NCBI GenBank assembly: GCA_012513645.1
Contig: JAAZBU010000037.1
Span: 1-42,686 of the forward strand
Reading direction: 5' to 3'
DNA length: 42,686 nt
From: Clostridiales bacterium
GTDB taxonomy: Bacteria > Bacillota > Clostridia > Christensenellales > Aristaeellaceae
Part shown: piece by piece, positions 18,341 to 24,599 of the stretch
Numbering within the stretch: the stretch's first letter is position 1
Layout of the letters: the number at the start of each line of letters is the position of its first letter
Notes under the pieces: generated by a model
Told to the model about the DNA's origin: nothing
The model's input: only the letters and a program-made list of their open reading frames with translations
Databases searched by the model: none
Program-made: the position numbers and the translations under genes

Positions 18341-19123
18341 TCACCCCAGCGCCACGTCCAGAATCATCATCACCGTGAAGCCCAGCGCCACGCCAATGGT
18401 GCCGATGTTGGAGTGGGTGCCCACCTGCAATTCGGGGATCAGCTCCTCCACCACCACGTAGATCATGGCGCCGGCCGCAAAGGCCAGCAGGTAGGGCAGC
18501 ACCGGGATCATCAGGTGCGCCAGCGCCACCGTGATGCCGGCGGCAATGGGCTCCACAATGCCCGAGGCCGAGCCCATCAGAAAGGCCTTGCGCTTGCTCA
18601 CCCCGCCGGAGCGCAGCGGCATGGAGATGATGGCCCCCTCGGGGAAGTTTTGAATCGCGATGCCGATGGACAGCGCCAGGGCGCCCGACAGGCCGATGCT
18701 GGTATCGCCCGCGGCCAGCGCCGCATACACCACGCCCACCGCGATGCCCTCGGGGATGTTGTGGATGGTGACGGCCAGCATCAGCATGGTGTTCTTCTTG
18801 GCGTGGGTGGGCAGGCCCTCGGGCTCGTCCGCGCCCATGTGCTGATGGGGCATCAGCGTATCCAGCACCAGCAGGAAGAACATGCCCGCCAGAAAGCCAA
18901 CCGCCGGCGGCATCCAGGCAGGCAGGCCCAGCTGCTCGGCCTTGTCAATGGCGGGCAGCAGCAGCGACCAGACGGACGCCGCCATCATCACGCCCGCGGC
19001 AAAGCCGATGAGCATCTTCTGTATCGCCGGGCGGATCTCGCCCTTCATGAAAAACACCATGGCCGAGCCCAGCGTGGTACCGATAAAGGGGATCAGCAGC
19101 CCCAGAATGACGTTGCCAGTCAT
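18341..19123 (-). CDS. ZIP family divalent metal transporter
   Basis: Membrane transporter for zinc or other divalent metals, 260 aa, eight predicted helices. The metal-binding helices are clear: VTIHNIPEGIAVG (HNIPEG) and IGIAIQNFPEGAI (QNFPEG), with the later EPIAAG motif. A short cytoplasmic loop carries MPHQHMGAD. I use the ATG at 19123 because GGAGG of an upstream ATGGAGG is its ribosome site; the much longer open frame upstream runs antisense into the AlaX gene. Divergent from the AlaX gene. Confidence 0.93.
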   Translation of the reverse strand: MTGNVILGLLIPFIGTTLGSAMVFFMKGEIRPAIQKMLIGFAAGVMMAASVWSLLLPAIDKAEQLGLPAWMPPAVGFLAGMFFLLVLDTLMPHQHMGADEPEGLPTHAKKNTMLMLAVTIHNIPEGIAVGVVYAALAAGDTSIGLSGALALSIGIAIQNFPEGAIISMPLRSGGVSKRKAFLMGSASGIVEPIAAGITVALAHLMIPVLPYLLAFAAGAMIYVVVEELIPELQVGTHSNIGTIGVALGFTVMMILDVALG

Positions 19124-19171
19124 GCGCGCCTCCATCAACAGGTAGTGGCTGAAGTCTACATGAGATTGGGT

Positions 19172-19200
19172 TTGCGCGCAAGAGCGGCAGGGGCTATACT
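19172..19200 (+). promoter_or_regulatory. Predicted promoter of the AlaX-like gene
   Basis: TTGCGC, 17-bp spacer, TATACT. The transcript would have a leader of about 100 nt that contains a TGCACC-CC-GGTGCA hairpin (19257-19270 region). I looked for T-box consensus in it and found none. Confidence 0.55.
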
Positions 19201-19309
19201 GGGGGCAATTGCTTACATTTTCGTTTTCGCGTCCGCGCTGACAGCGCAGCGAAACTGCACCCCGGTGCAACACATGGTCTGCACCGATGATAGAAGGAGC
19301 GTGAACCCA

Positions 19310-20506
19310 TTGACCGACCGCCTGTACTTTGACGATGCCTATCTGACCGCCTTTGACGCCCGGGTGCTGGACATCCAGCAGCGGGCGGACGGGCCATGGC
19401 TGCTGCTGGACCGCAGCGCCTTTTACCCCACCTCGGGCGGGCAGCCCTACGATACCGGCACGCTCAGCGGCCCCGGGGGCGCCGTGCAGGTGCTGGACGT
19501 GCAGCAAAACGACGCGGGCGAGGTATGGCACCGGGTGGACAGGCCCCTGCCCCAGGGCGATGCCGTGCACGGGCAGGTTGACTGGGCGCGCCGCCTGGAC
19601 CACATGCAGCAGCATGGTGGCGAGCACATACTGGCCGGCAGCGTGTGGGCGCTGTTTCAGGGCTACACCCACGGGCTGCACATCGGGGCGGAGGATGCCA
19701 CCATCGACGTCACCATGCCGGGTGGCCGCACCCGCCTGACCGATCAGGAAATCGCCGAACTGGAGGACCTGGTCAACCGGCGCGTGCAGCAGGACGCGGA
19801 CATCCGCGCCTGGTTTCCCGATGAGCAGGAGATGGCCGCCCTGCCCCTGCGCAAGGACCCGGCGGTGGAGGGCCATGTGCGGGTCATCGCGGTGGGCGAT
19901 TTTGAGTACTGCGCCTGCGGCGGCACGCACCCCCGCCGCAGCGGCGAGATCGGGCTGGTCAAGGTGCTGTCCACCGCGCCTGCCCGGGGCAAGATGCGCA
20001 TCACCTTTTTGTGCGGCATGCGCGCCCTGCGCCACTACCGGCAGGTGCTGCACAGCGCAGGCCAGGCCGGCGCGCTGCTCAGTGCCCCGCCCGAGGGCCT
20101 GGCCCAGGCCGTGGAAAGGTTAAAGTTAGATCAATCTAACCTGCGCGAGCAGGTGCGTGCCCTGCGCCTGCAATCGGCCGAGCACACGGCCGATGCCCTG
20201 CTGCAATCGGCCGTGCCCCTGCCCGGCGGCGGGCGGCTGTGCCGCGCCCACCTGCCGCTGATGGATATCGAGGGCCTGAAGGCCGTGGCCACCCGCCTGA
20301 TCGAGCAGCTGGATGTCATCGCGCTGCTCAGCGCGCCCGTGGCCGAGGGGCAGGTGCTGCTGTTCGCCCGGGGCAAGGGGCTGCCACAGGATATGTCCGC
20401 GCTGCTTAAGCAAAGCGGCGCGCGCGGCGGCGGCAAGCCCGACTGGGCCCAGGGCAGCGCGCAGGATGAGGGGGCGCTGGACAGGGCACAGCATGCGTTG
20501 ATATAG
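19310..20506 (+). CDS. AlaX-like alanyl-tRNA editing protein with DHHA1 domain
   Basis: Free-standing editing hydrolase that removes misacylated Ser or Gly from tRNA(Ala), about 398 aa. An N-terminal beta-barrel (RSAFYPTSGGQPYDTG) precedes the zinc-binding editing core with HGGEH (HxxxH) and CACGGTH (CxxxH). The C-terminal half is a DHHA1-type domain ending GARGGGKPDWAQGSAQD. No aminoacylation domain. The TTG at 19310 has AGAAGGAG ten bases upstream; an in-frame GTG at 19301 is too close to it. A patch of rare codons around 20121-20140 (TTA, GAT, TCT) coincides with a feo-like dyad. Confidence 0.9.
   Translation: MTDRLYFDDAYLTAFDARVLDIQQRADGPWLLLDRSAFYPTSGGQPYDTGTLSGPGGAVQVLDVQQNDAGEVWHRVDRPLPQGDAVHGQVDWARRLDHMQQHGGEHILAGSVWALFQGYTHGLHIGAEDATIDVTMPGGRTRLTDQEIAELEDLVNRRVQQDADIRAWFPDEQEMAALPLRKDPAVEGHVRVIAVGDFEYCACGGTHPRRSGEIGLVKVLSTAPARGKMRITFLCGMRALRHYRQVLHSAGQAGALLSAPPEGLAQAVERLKLDQSNLREQVRALRLQSAEHTADALLQSAVPLPGGGRLCRAHLPLMDIEGLKAVATRLIEQLDVIALLSAPVAEGQVLLFARGKGLPQDMSALLKQSGARGGGKPDWAQGSAQDEGALDRAQHALI
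20125..20140. promoter_or_regulatory. Dyad GTTAGA-N4-TCTAAC inside the AlaX gene
   Basis: GTTAGATCAATCTAAC has the same 16-nt layout as the boxes upstream of feoA and feoB. It is an AT-rich island in a GC-rich gene, encoding KLDQSNL with unusual codons. It could be a regulator binding site or coincidence. Confidence 0.3.
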
Positions 20507-20530
20507 CCCTTCTCCGCCGTCAATCCATCC

Positions 20531-20566
20531 AATCGCCGCCCTATAATCAATAGCCGGCGATTTTTT
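20531..20566 (+). terminator. Rho-independent terminator after the AlaX-like gene
   Basis: AATCGCCG (20531-20538) pairs with CGGCGATT (20555-20562), with a 16-nt loop, and T20561-T20566 provides the U-run. It lies 25 nt after the stop codon. The loop happens to include TATAAT (20542-20547), which may also be the -10 of the downstream sigma-factor gene, though no good -35 is seen. Confidence 0.65.
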
Positions 20567-20616
20567 ATCCGGCATTTTTCGCTCTTCATTGGTATCTATG
20601 GTGAAGGGAGGCGTGC

Positions 20617-21111
20617 ATGACATATCGGCAGCAGGACATCCCGCTGGATATCGAGGCCCTCTATACGCGCCACGCGGACATGGTCTACCGCGTCTGTTTC
20701 TCCTTCCTCAAAAACAAGGCGGATACCGAGGATTCCGTACACGATATCTTCATGCGCTGCATGCGCGCCGCGCCCGCCTTTGAAAATGAGGCACACGAAA
20801 AGGGCTGGCTGGTGGTCACAGCGGCCAACCTGTGCCGCAGCCGGCTGCGCCACTGGTGGCAAAAAACCGCCCCGCTGGATGAGGCGGCCCTGACCGGCAG
20901 CGAGGGCATGCCCCCGCACGACGATATGCTGGACGCTATCCTGGCCCTGCCCGACCGCTACAAGGTGAGCCTATACCTGCACTACTATGAGGGCTGGCCC
21001 GCCGGAGAGATCGCGGCCCTGCTGCGCCGCCCGGCCTCCACCGTGCGCAACCACCTCAGCGAGGCCCGCCGCCTGCTCAAAGAAAGGCTATTGAAAGATG
21101 GATATGAATGA
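20617..21111 (+). CDS. RNA polymerase sigma factor, ECF (sigma-70 family)
   Basis: Alternative sigma factor of 164 aa. Region 2 occupies about residues 8-75 (MVYRVCFSFLKNKADTEDSVHDIF, typical region 2.1-2.2, then WLVVTAANLCRSRLR). Region 4 helix-turn-helix covers about 108-155 (LALPDRYKVSLYLHYYEGWP, IAALLRRPASTVRNHLSEAR). GGAGG lies nine bases before the ATG. It overlaps the next gene, a membrane-anchored protein, by 14 nt, the normal sigma/anti-sigma arrangement. Confidence 0.92.
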   Translation: MTYRQQDIPLDIEALYTRHADMVYRVCFSFLKNKADTEDSVHDIFMRCMRAAPAFENEAHEKGWLVVTAANLCRSRLRHWWQKTAPLDEAALTGSEGMPPHDDMLDAILALPDRYKVSLYLHYYEGWPAGEIAALLRRPASTVRNHLSEARRLLKERLLKDGYE

Positions 21112-22138
21112 ACGCATCACCCGGGCGCTGGACGACATGACGCCCGATCATGCCGCCAAAGTGCGCATGCATGAGCGGCTGATGGCCGACGCCAAAGCCG
21201 CCCGCCCCTCCCCCTTGCGCCCCGGCCGCAGGCGGCTGGGCATCGCCCTGGCGGTCACTGTCCTGTTTTGCGCGACGGTGTTTGCGGCCACCCAACTCCC
21301 CCAATATGTCAACTGGCAGGGAGAGCCGGTGGCAACGCCGGACTTTTTCAGCGGCTTCAGCGGTGAGGAAATTGAACTAATGGAGGAGCGAAGCCAATGG
21401 GCGTTGCATGCGTCAAAGTTTATTCCCGCTGCTACATCAAGCGAGCGTTGGGTTGCTTACCGCATTCTGCCGGACGGCACCGTGGATGAGAGCTTGTGGA
21501 ATAAAAAAGCTATTCATCGCACCTTTGATAGCTTTGAAGCGCTGAATGCAGCCATCCGGGCGGAAGGGGTGCTCCTTCTGCTCGAACAGTTGCCCCCCGG
21601 CTATGCGTTTGAGTTTGCTCAGGCAACATACCTGTTGCCACGCGACTTATCCTCTGTGTTGTTAAGTGAAGAACAGGTTGCAGATGATGTGATGCTGCGG
21701 TGCTATGCGATGCTTCCGGAAGACCAGTTTTTAACGGAATATACGCTTGCTCTTGCCAAGGGACAGCAGCACCTCAGGATATCAGGCACGTTACATCGAT
21801 CCACGGTTGACACCCCAGAATACATCCCCCTCGTAGAAAATAACACAGCGCGTCCCATCGCGATTGAAGGGATGGATAAAGCTGTGATTGTCGATGGTGA
21901 ATTGGCGGCATGGGCCAACCATCCAGCCATGACCACCAGATCACTGGAGACACGGTACAGGAAAATGCTGATAGCACCCGGCGATCGTGGTTCTCGGCCA
22001 TGGGAGTATCTGCGCATCATGGATCGCATCGACCGGGATGACCCGTCATTTTTCTGGCTATGGAGCACATACAACATTTTCTCAGCCAACGCGCTCCCTG
22101 AAAACGACCTCATCGCCCTGGCCAACACCTTCCATTGA
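21098..22138 (+). CDS. Probable membrane anti-sigma factor with large extracytoplasmic domain
   Basis: A 346-aa protein: a cytoplasmic N-terminus (about residues 1-45, acidic/helical, then a basic RPGRRR stretch), one membrane helix (LGIALAVTVLFCATVFAATQL, about 47-66) and a roughly 280-residue outer domain. Position, overlap with the sigma gene and topology make it the likely anti-sigma partner; I see no zinc-binding HxxxCxxC. The part after about 21360 is visibly less GC-rich than the N-terminal part and its neighbours. Start could also be the ATG at 21104. Confidence 0.72.
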   Translation: MDMNERITRALDDMTPDHAAKVRMHERLMADAKAARPSPLRPGRRRLGIALAVTVLFCATVFAATQLPQYVNWQGEPVATPDFFSGFSGEEIELMEERSQWALHASKFIPAATSSERWVAYRILPDGTVDESLWNKKAIHRTFDSFEALNAAIRAEGVLLLLEQLPPGYAFEFAQATYLLPRDLSSVLLSEEQVADDVMLRCYAMLPEDQFLTEYTLALAKGQQHLRISGTLHRSTVDTPEYIPLVENNTARPIAIEGMDKAVIVDGELAAWANHPAMTTRSLETRYRKMLIAPGDRGSRPWEYLRIMDRIDRDDPSFFWLWSTYNIFSANALPENDLIALANTFH

Positions 22139-22163
22139 CAACCCCTGCCCCCCTTGATAGGAT
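22135..22163 (+). promoter_or_regulatory. Predicted promoter of the ECF S-component operon
   Basis: A perfect -35 TTGACA (22135-22140), overlapping the stop codon of the preceding gene, a 17-bp spacer and TAGGAT (22158-22163). Transcription would start near 22170, giving a leader of about 87 nt. Confidence 0.65.
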
Positions 22164-22185
22164 ATACACGGTATACAAACGCAAT

Positions 22186-22259
22186 GGCGCCATGAAGGCG
22201 CCCGGTCTCGGGCATCGGGACCCCATATTTCGCGCGCAGCGCAAGGAGGGTTCCCGATG
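22186..22259 (+). promoter_or_regulatory. Structured leader with start-codon-sequestering stem (riboswitch candidate)
   Basis: Three stems can be drawn. A: GGCGCC 22186-22191 with 22197-22202. B: 22200-22204 with 22209-22213 (GCCCG/CGGGC, tetraloop). C: CATCGGGA 22213-22220 with TCCCGATG 22252-22259, extended by CCC/GGG at 22221-22223/22248-22250. Stem C contains the ATG and part of the AAGGAGGG ribosome site. B shares bases with both A and C, so it excludes them: a built-in on/off switch. I do not recognise a known riboswitch class. Confidence 0.5.
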
Positions 22260-22784
22260 AAATCCATTGATATCAAGCGCATGGTGTTGGCCGCCCTGTT
22301 CGTGGCGATTGGTTTCCTGTTGCCGTTCCTCACCGGGCAGATTGCCCAGATTGGCAGCATGCTCAGCCCCATGCACATCCCGGTGCTGCTGTGCGGCTTT
22401 GTGTGCGGGCCGTTCTGGGGCCTGTTGGTGGGGGCGGTCACGCCGCTGCTGCGCTCCCTGACGCTCGGCATGCCGCCGCTGATGCCGGTGGCCGTGGCCA
22501 TGGCCTTTGAGATGGCCGCCTACGGCCTGGCGGCCGGGCTGCTGTACCGGGCGCTGCCCCGCAGGATGGTCGGCATCTACATCGCGCTGGTGGCGGCTAT
22601 GCTAATTGGCCGCGTGGTGTGGGGCCTGGCCATGTATGCGCTGACGGGCGGCGCGTTCAGCATGCAGGCCTTTTTGGCCGGTGCCTTTATCAATGCCTGG
22701 CCGGGCATCGTGTTGCACATTCTGCTCATCCCGGCCATTGTGATTGCCCTGGAAAAAGCCAAGCTGATTCCCTTGAAGGGATAG
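22257..22784 (+). CDS. ECF transporter S component (substrate-binding membrane subunit)
   Basis: A 175-aa membrane protein with about six helices, the size and pattern of S components that capture vitamins or other trace nutrients for an energy-coupling-factor transporter. The first helix (RMVLAALFVAIGFLLPFL) and the stretch SPMHIPVLLCGFVCGPFWGLLVG with the following TPLLRSLTLGMPPLMPV are typical of the ECF_trnsprt family. No ATPases (EcfA) or EcfT are encoded nearby, so it must share a module encoded elsewhere. Its start codon is inside the leader stem. The vitamin cannot be assigned from sequence. Confidence 0.86.
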   Translation: MKSIDIKRMVLAALFVAIGFLLPFLTGQIAQIGSMLSPMHIPVLLCGFVCGPFWGLLVGAVTPLLRSLTLGMPPLMPVAVAMAFEMAAYGLAAGLLYRALPRRMVGIYIALVAAMLIGRVVWGLAMYALTGGAFSMQAFLAGAFINAWPGIVLHILLIPAIVIALEKAKLIPLKG

Positions 22785-22808
22785 CACGCAAGGAGAGCCT
22801 TTGCACCC

Positions 22809-23222
22809 ATGAAAATCCTCGTCATCGACGGCCAGGGCGGCGGCTTGGGCCGCGCCATCACGGCAGCGCTGCGTCAGGCGCTGCCTGATTTGGCTTTGAT
22901 CGCCCTGGGCACCAACGCCATCGCCACCACCGCCATGCTCAAGGCAGGCGCCCAGCAGGGCGCCACCGGCGAGAGCGCCATCCGCTGGCAGTGCCGGGAT
23001 GCAGGCCTCATCTTGGGCCCCACCGGCCTGCTGACGGCGGGCGCGCTGCTGGGCGAGATCAGCCCGGCCATTGCCGCCGCCGTGGGCGAGAGCCCGGCCA
23101 AAAAGCTGCTCATCCCCTCCGACCGCTGCAATGTGCAGGTGATCGGCGTGCGGCCGCAGAGCATGGATGACGCCGTGCGCGAGTTAGTGGCCCGCGTGGC
23201 CGAGGCCGCGGGCGCGCCGTGA
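22809..23222 (+). CDS. DUF3842 family protein
   Basis: A 137-aa protein with an N-terminal Rossmann-like start MKILVIDGQGGGLGRAI, then IALGTNAIATTAMLKAGA and QGATGESAIRWQC, all strongly conserved motifs of the DUF3842 family of Bacillota. Function unknown; the GQGGGLG loop suggests nucleotide or dinucleotide binding. It follows the ECF S component by 24 nt and overlaps the next gene by 4 nt, so the three form one operon. A link to metabolism of the imported nutrient is inference. Confidence 0.85.
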   Translation: MKILVIDGQGGGLGRAITAALRQALPDLALIALGTNAIATTAMLKAGAQQGATGESAIRWQCRDAGLILGPTGLLTAGALLGEISPAIAAAVGESPAKKLLIPSDRCNVQVIGVRPQSMDDAVRELVARVAEAAGAP

Positions 23223-23740
23223 CATTTGCCCGGTGCCTGCTGGCGCAGGCGCGGCTGCACCCCGCCCTGATGCCCCAGGACGCAGTCAAGCTGTGCTACC
23301 AGGCCGCCTTTGGGGCGGAGCACCTGGTGATGGATGCGGCAATGGCTACTCAGCGCTTTGAGGCCGAGTACGCCGCCACCCCGGCGGCAGAGGGCCCGCT
23401 GTGCGAGCCCATCAGCAGGCAGTACGCCCGCGTCAACCTGGCGGCGTGGAAGCACGCGGGCCTGCCGCCGTCTGACCTGCTCCATGCCTTTTTGCGCACC
23501 GCCGCCCAACCGCCCGCCCCGGTCAGCCACCGGCGCTTTCAAGCCATGCTGGCCTGCACCGGCCACCTGGCCGCCCAGGGCAAGCTGCCCTTCTCAGCCC
23601 AGGAGTGGCAAGGCTACCTCTGCGGCTATCGGCATGGCCCGGTGCACCACAGCGACCTGTACCGCAGCCGGGAAAAGCCGGCCTATCGGGTGGTGGATGC
23701 GGGGTATGTAACAGCGCTCCAGAGCCCGCATTTGTTGTGA
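23219..23740 (+). CDS. Conserved hypothetical protein
   Basis: A 173-aa soluble protein with a GTG start overlapping the DUF3842 stop (GTGA). Distinctive segments include MPQDAVKLCYQAAFGAEHLVMD, RQYARVNLAAWKHAGL and YRHGPVHHSDLYR with a His/Tyr-rich end (KPAYRVVD). I have the impression of a family conserved in Clostridia but cannot name it or a function. No signal peptide or membrane segment. Codon usage matches the operon, and it is most likely real. Confidence 0.7.
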   Translation: MTFARCLLAQARLHPALMPQDAVKLCYQAAFGAEHLVMDAAMATQRFEAEYAATPAAEGPLCEPISRQYARVNLAAWKHAGLPPSDLLHAFLRTAAQPPAPVSHRRFQAMLACTGHLAAQGKLPFSAQEWQGYLCGYRHGPVHHSDLYRSREKPAYRVVDAGYVTALQSPHLL

Positions 23741-23764
23741 TACCTTTGGTTTTTATGGTATAAT
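23735..23764 (+). promoter_or_regulatory. Predicted promoter of the antitoxin-fic operon
   Basis: TTGTGA (23735-23740), 18-bp spacer and a perfect TATAAT (23759-23764) with the extended TGG before it. It overlaps the end of the preceding gene and starts transcription about 18 nt before the antitoxin ATG. Confidence 0.6.
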
Positions 23765-23788
23765 CTGTATCAGGAAAGGAGGCTCAGC

Positions 23789-23965
23789 ATGAACAAGAAA
23801 AAGTTAACTGACCATGTTTCCGCCTCCATGCGGATGGAAAGCATGCCGCTGACCCGGGCCGATAAACAGCGCATCGCCCTGTGCCTGAGCGGCAAGGCGT
23901 CTTTTCAGGAGAGCATCGAGCGTTTGGTCAAGAAACACGCCCAGCCCAACCCCTCCGGCAAATAA
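23789..23965 (+). CDS. VbhA-like antitoxin of a Fic toxin
   Basis: A 58-aa protein starting at an ATG with AAAGGAGG eight bases upstream. The segment SASMRMESMPLTRADKQRI contains SMRMES at residues 13-18, close to the (S/T)xxxE(G/N) motif by which class I antitoxins block the Fic active site, with Ser in place of Gly/Asn. The second half (CLSGKASFQESIERLVKK) matches the usual antitoxin tail. It lies 12 nt before the fic gene, so the two are co-translated. Too short for routine gene finding. Confidence 0.82.
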   Translation: MNKKKLTDHVSASMRMESMPLTRADKQRIALCLSGKASFQESIERLVKKHAQPNPSGK

Positions 23966-23977
23966 TCATCCCACTTC

Positions 23978-24586
23978 ATGCAAACGTATTATGAGTATGA
24001 GTGGGATGCGTTTTATTGCTATCCCAACAGCCAGGTGTTGCGCAACAAGCTAAACATCACCCAGGTTGAGCAGTTGCATACCGCAGAGCGCGAAATCACC
24101 TCGCTGAGGATGGCCCAGCTATTGCATGATCCGCCCAGCGGGACGCTCGATTTTGAATACCTCAAGCACCTGCATCGCTCCCTATTCGGTGATCTGTACG
24201 ACTGGGCAGGGCAGACGCGAACCGTCAACATTTCCAAGGGATCCCTGTTTTGCCATGCGCCGTTTATTGATGCGCAGTGCACCGCGCTGTTCCATCAGTT
24301 GCAAAGCGAGCACTATCTGGCCCGCATTGACAGCCAAAGTGCATTGGGGCATCGCCTTGCATACTATTTGAGTGAATTGAACGCCATCCACCCCTTTCGC
24401 GAGGGCAATGGCCGCACGCAGCGCCTGTTTATCGAAATCCTTTGCCAGCGCATAGGGTACAGCCTTCGCTTTGAGCGAATCACCGGTGAAGAGATGATTG
24501 CCGCAAGCCACCTGTCATTCCAGGGAAAGATGGCGGCGATGATTCAGCTGATTGAACAAATATTGGAAAAACTGCCCGAAGAGTAA
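23978..24586 (+). CDS. fic: Fic/DOC family protein (AMP-transferase toxin)
   Basis: A 202-aa Fic-domain enzyme; members transfer AMP (or other phosphate-containing groups) to a hydroxyl of a target protein. The full active-site motif HPFREGNGR is at residues 138-146, catalytic His at 138, and the substrate-positioning flap (NISKGSLFCHAPFI) at 84-97. No ribosome site is visible before the ATG at 23978, consistent with coupling to the antitoxin. No inhibitory SxxxEG motif is present in the enzyme itself, so it depends on the separate antitoxin (class I). GC content is lower than in the neighbours. Confidence 0.92.
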   Translation: MQTYYEYEWDAFYCYPNSQVLRNKLNITQVEQLHTAEREITSLRMAQLLHDPPSGTLDFEYLKHLHRSLFGDLYDWAGQTRTVNISKGSLFCHAPFIDAQCTALFHQLQSEHYLARIDSQSALGHRLAYYLSELNAIHPFREGNGRTQRLFIEILCQRIGYSLRFERITGEEMIAASHLSFQGKMAAMIQLIEQILEKLPEE

Positions 24587-24599
24587 ACAAGGAGGCCCC

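Noticed and set aside
19201-19309. T-box riboswitch before the AlaX-like gene
   Set aside because: A hairpin exists, but the conserved T-box sequence and a terminator/antiterminator pair are absent.
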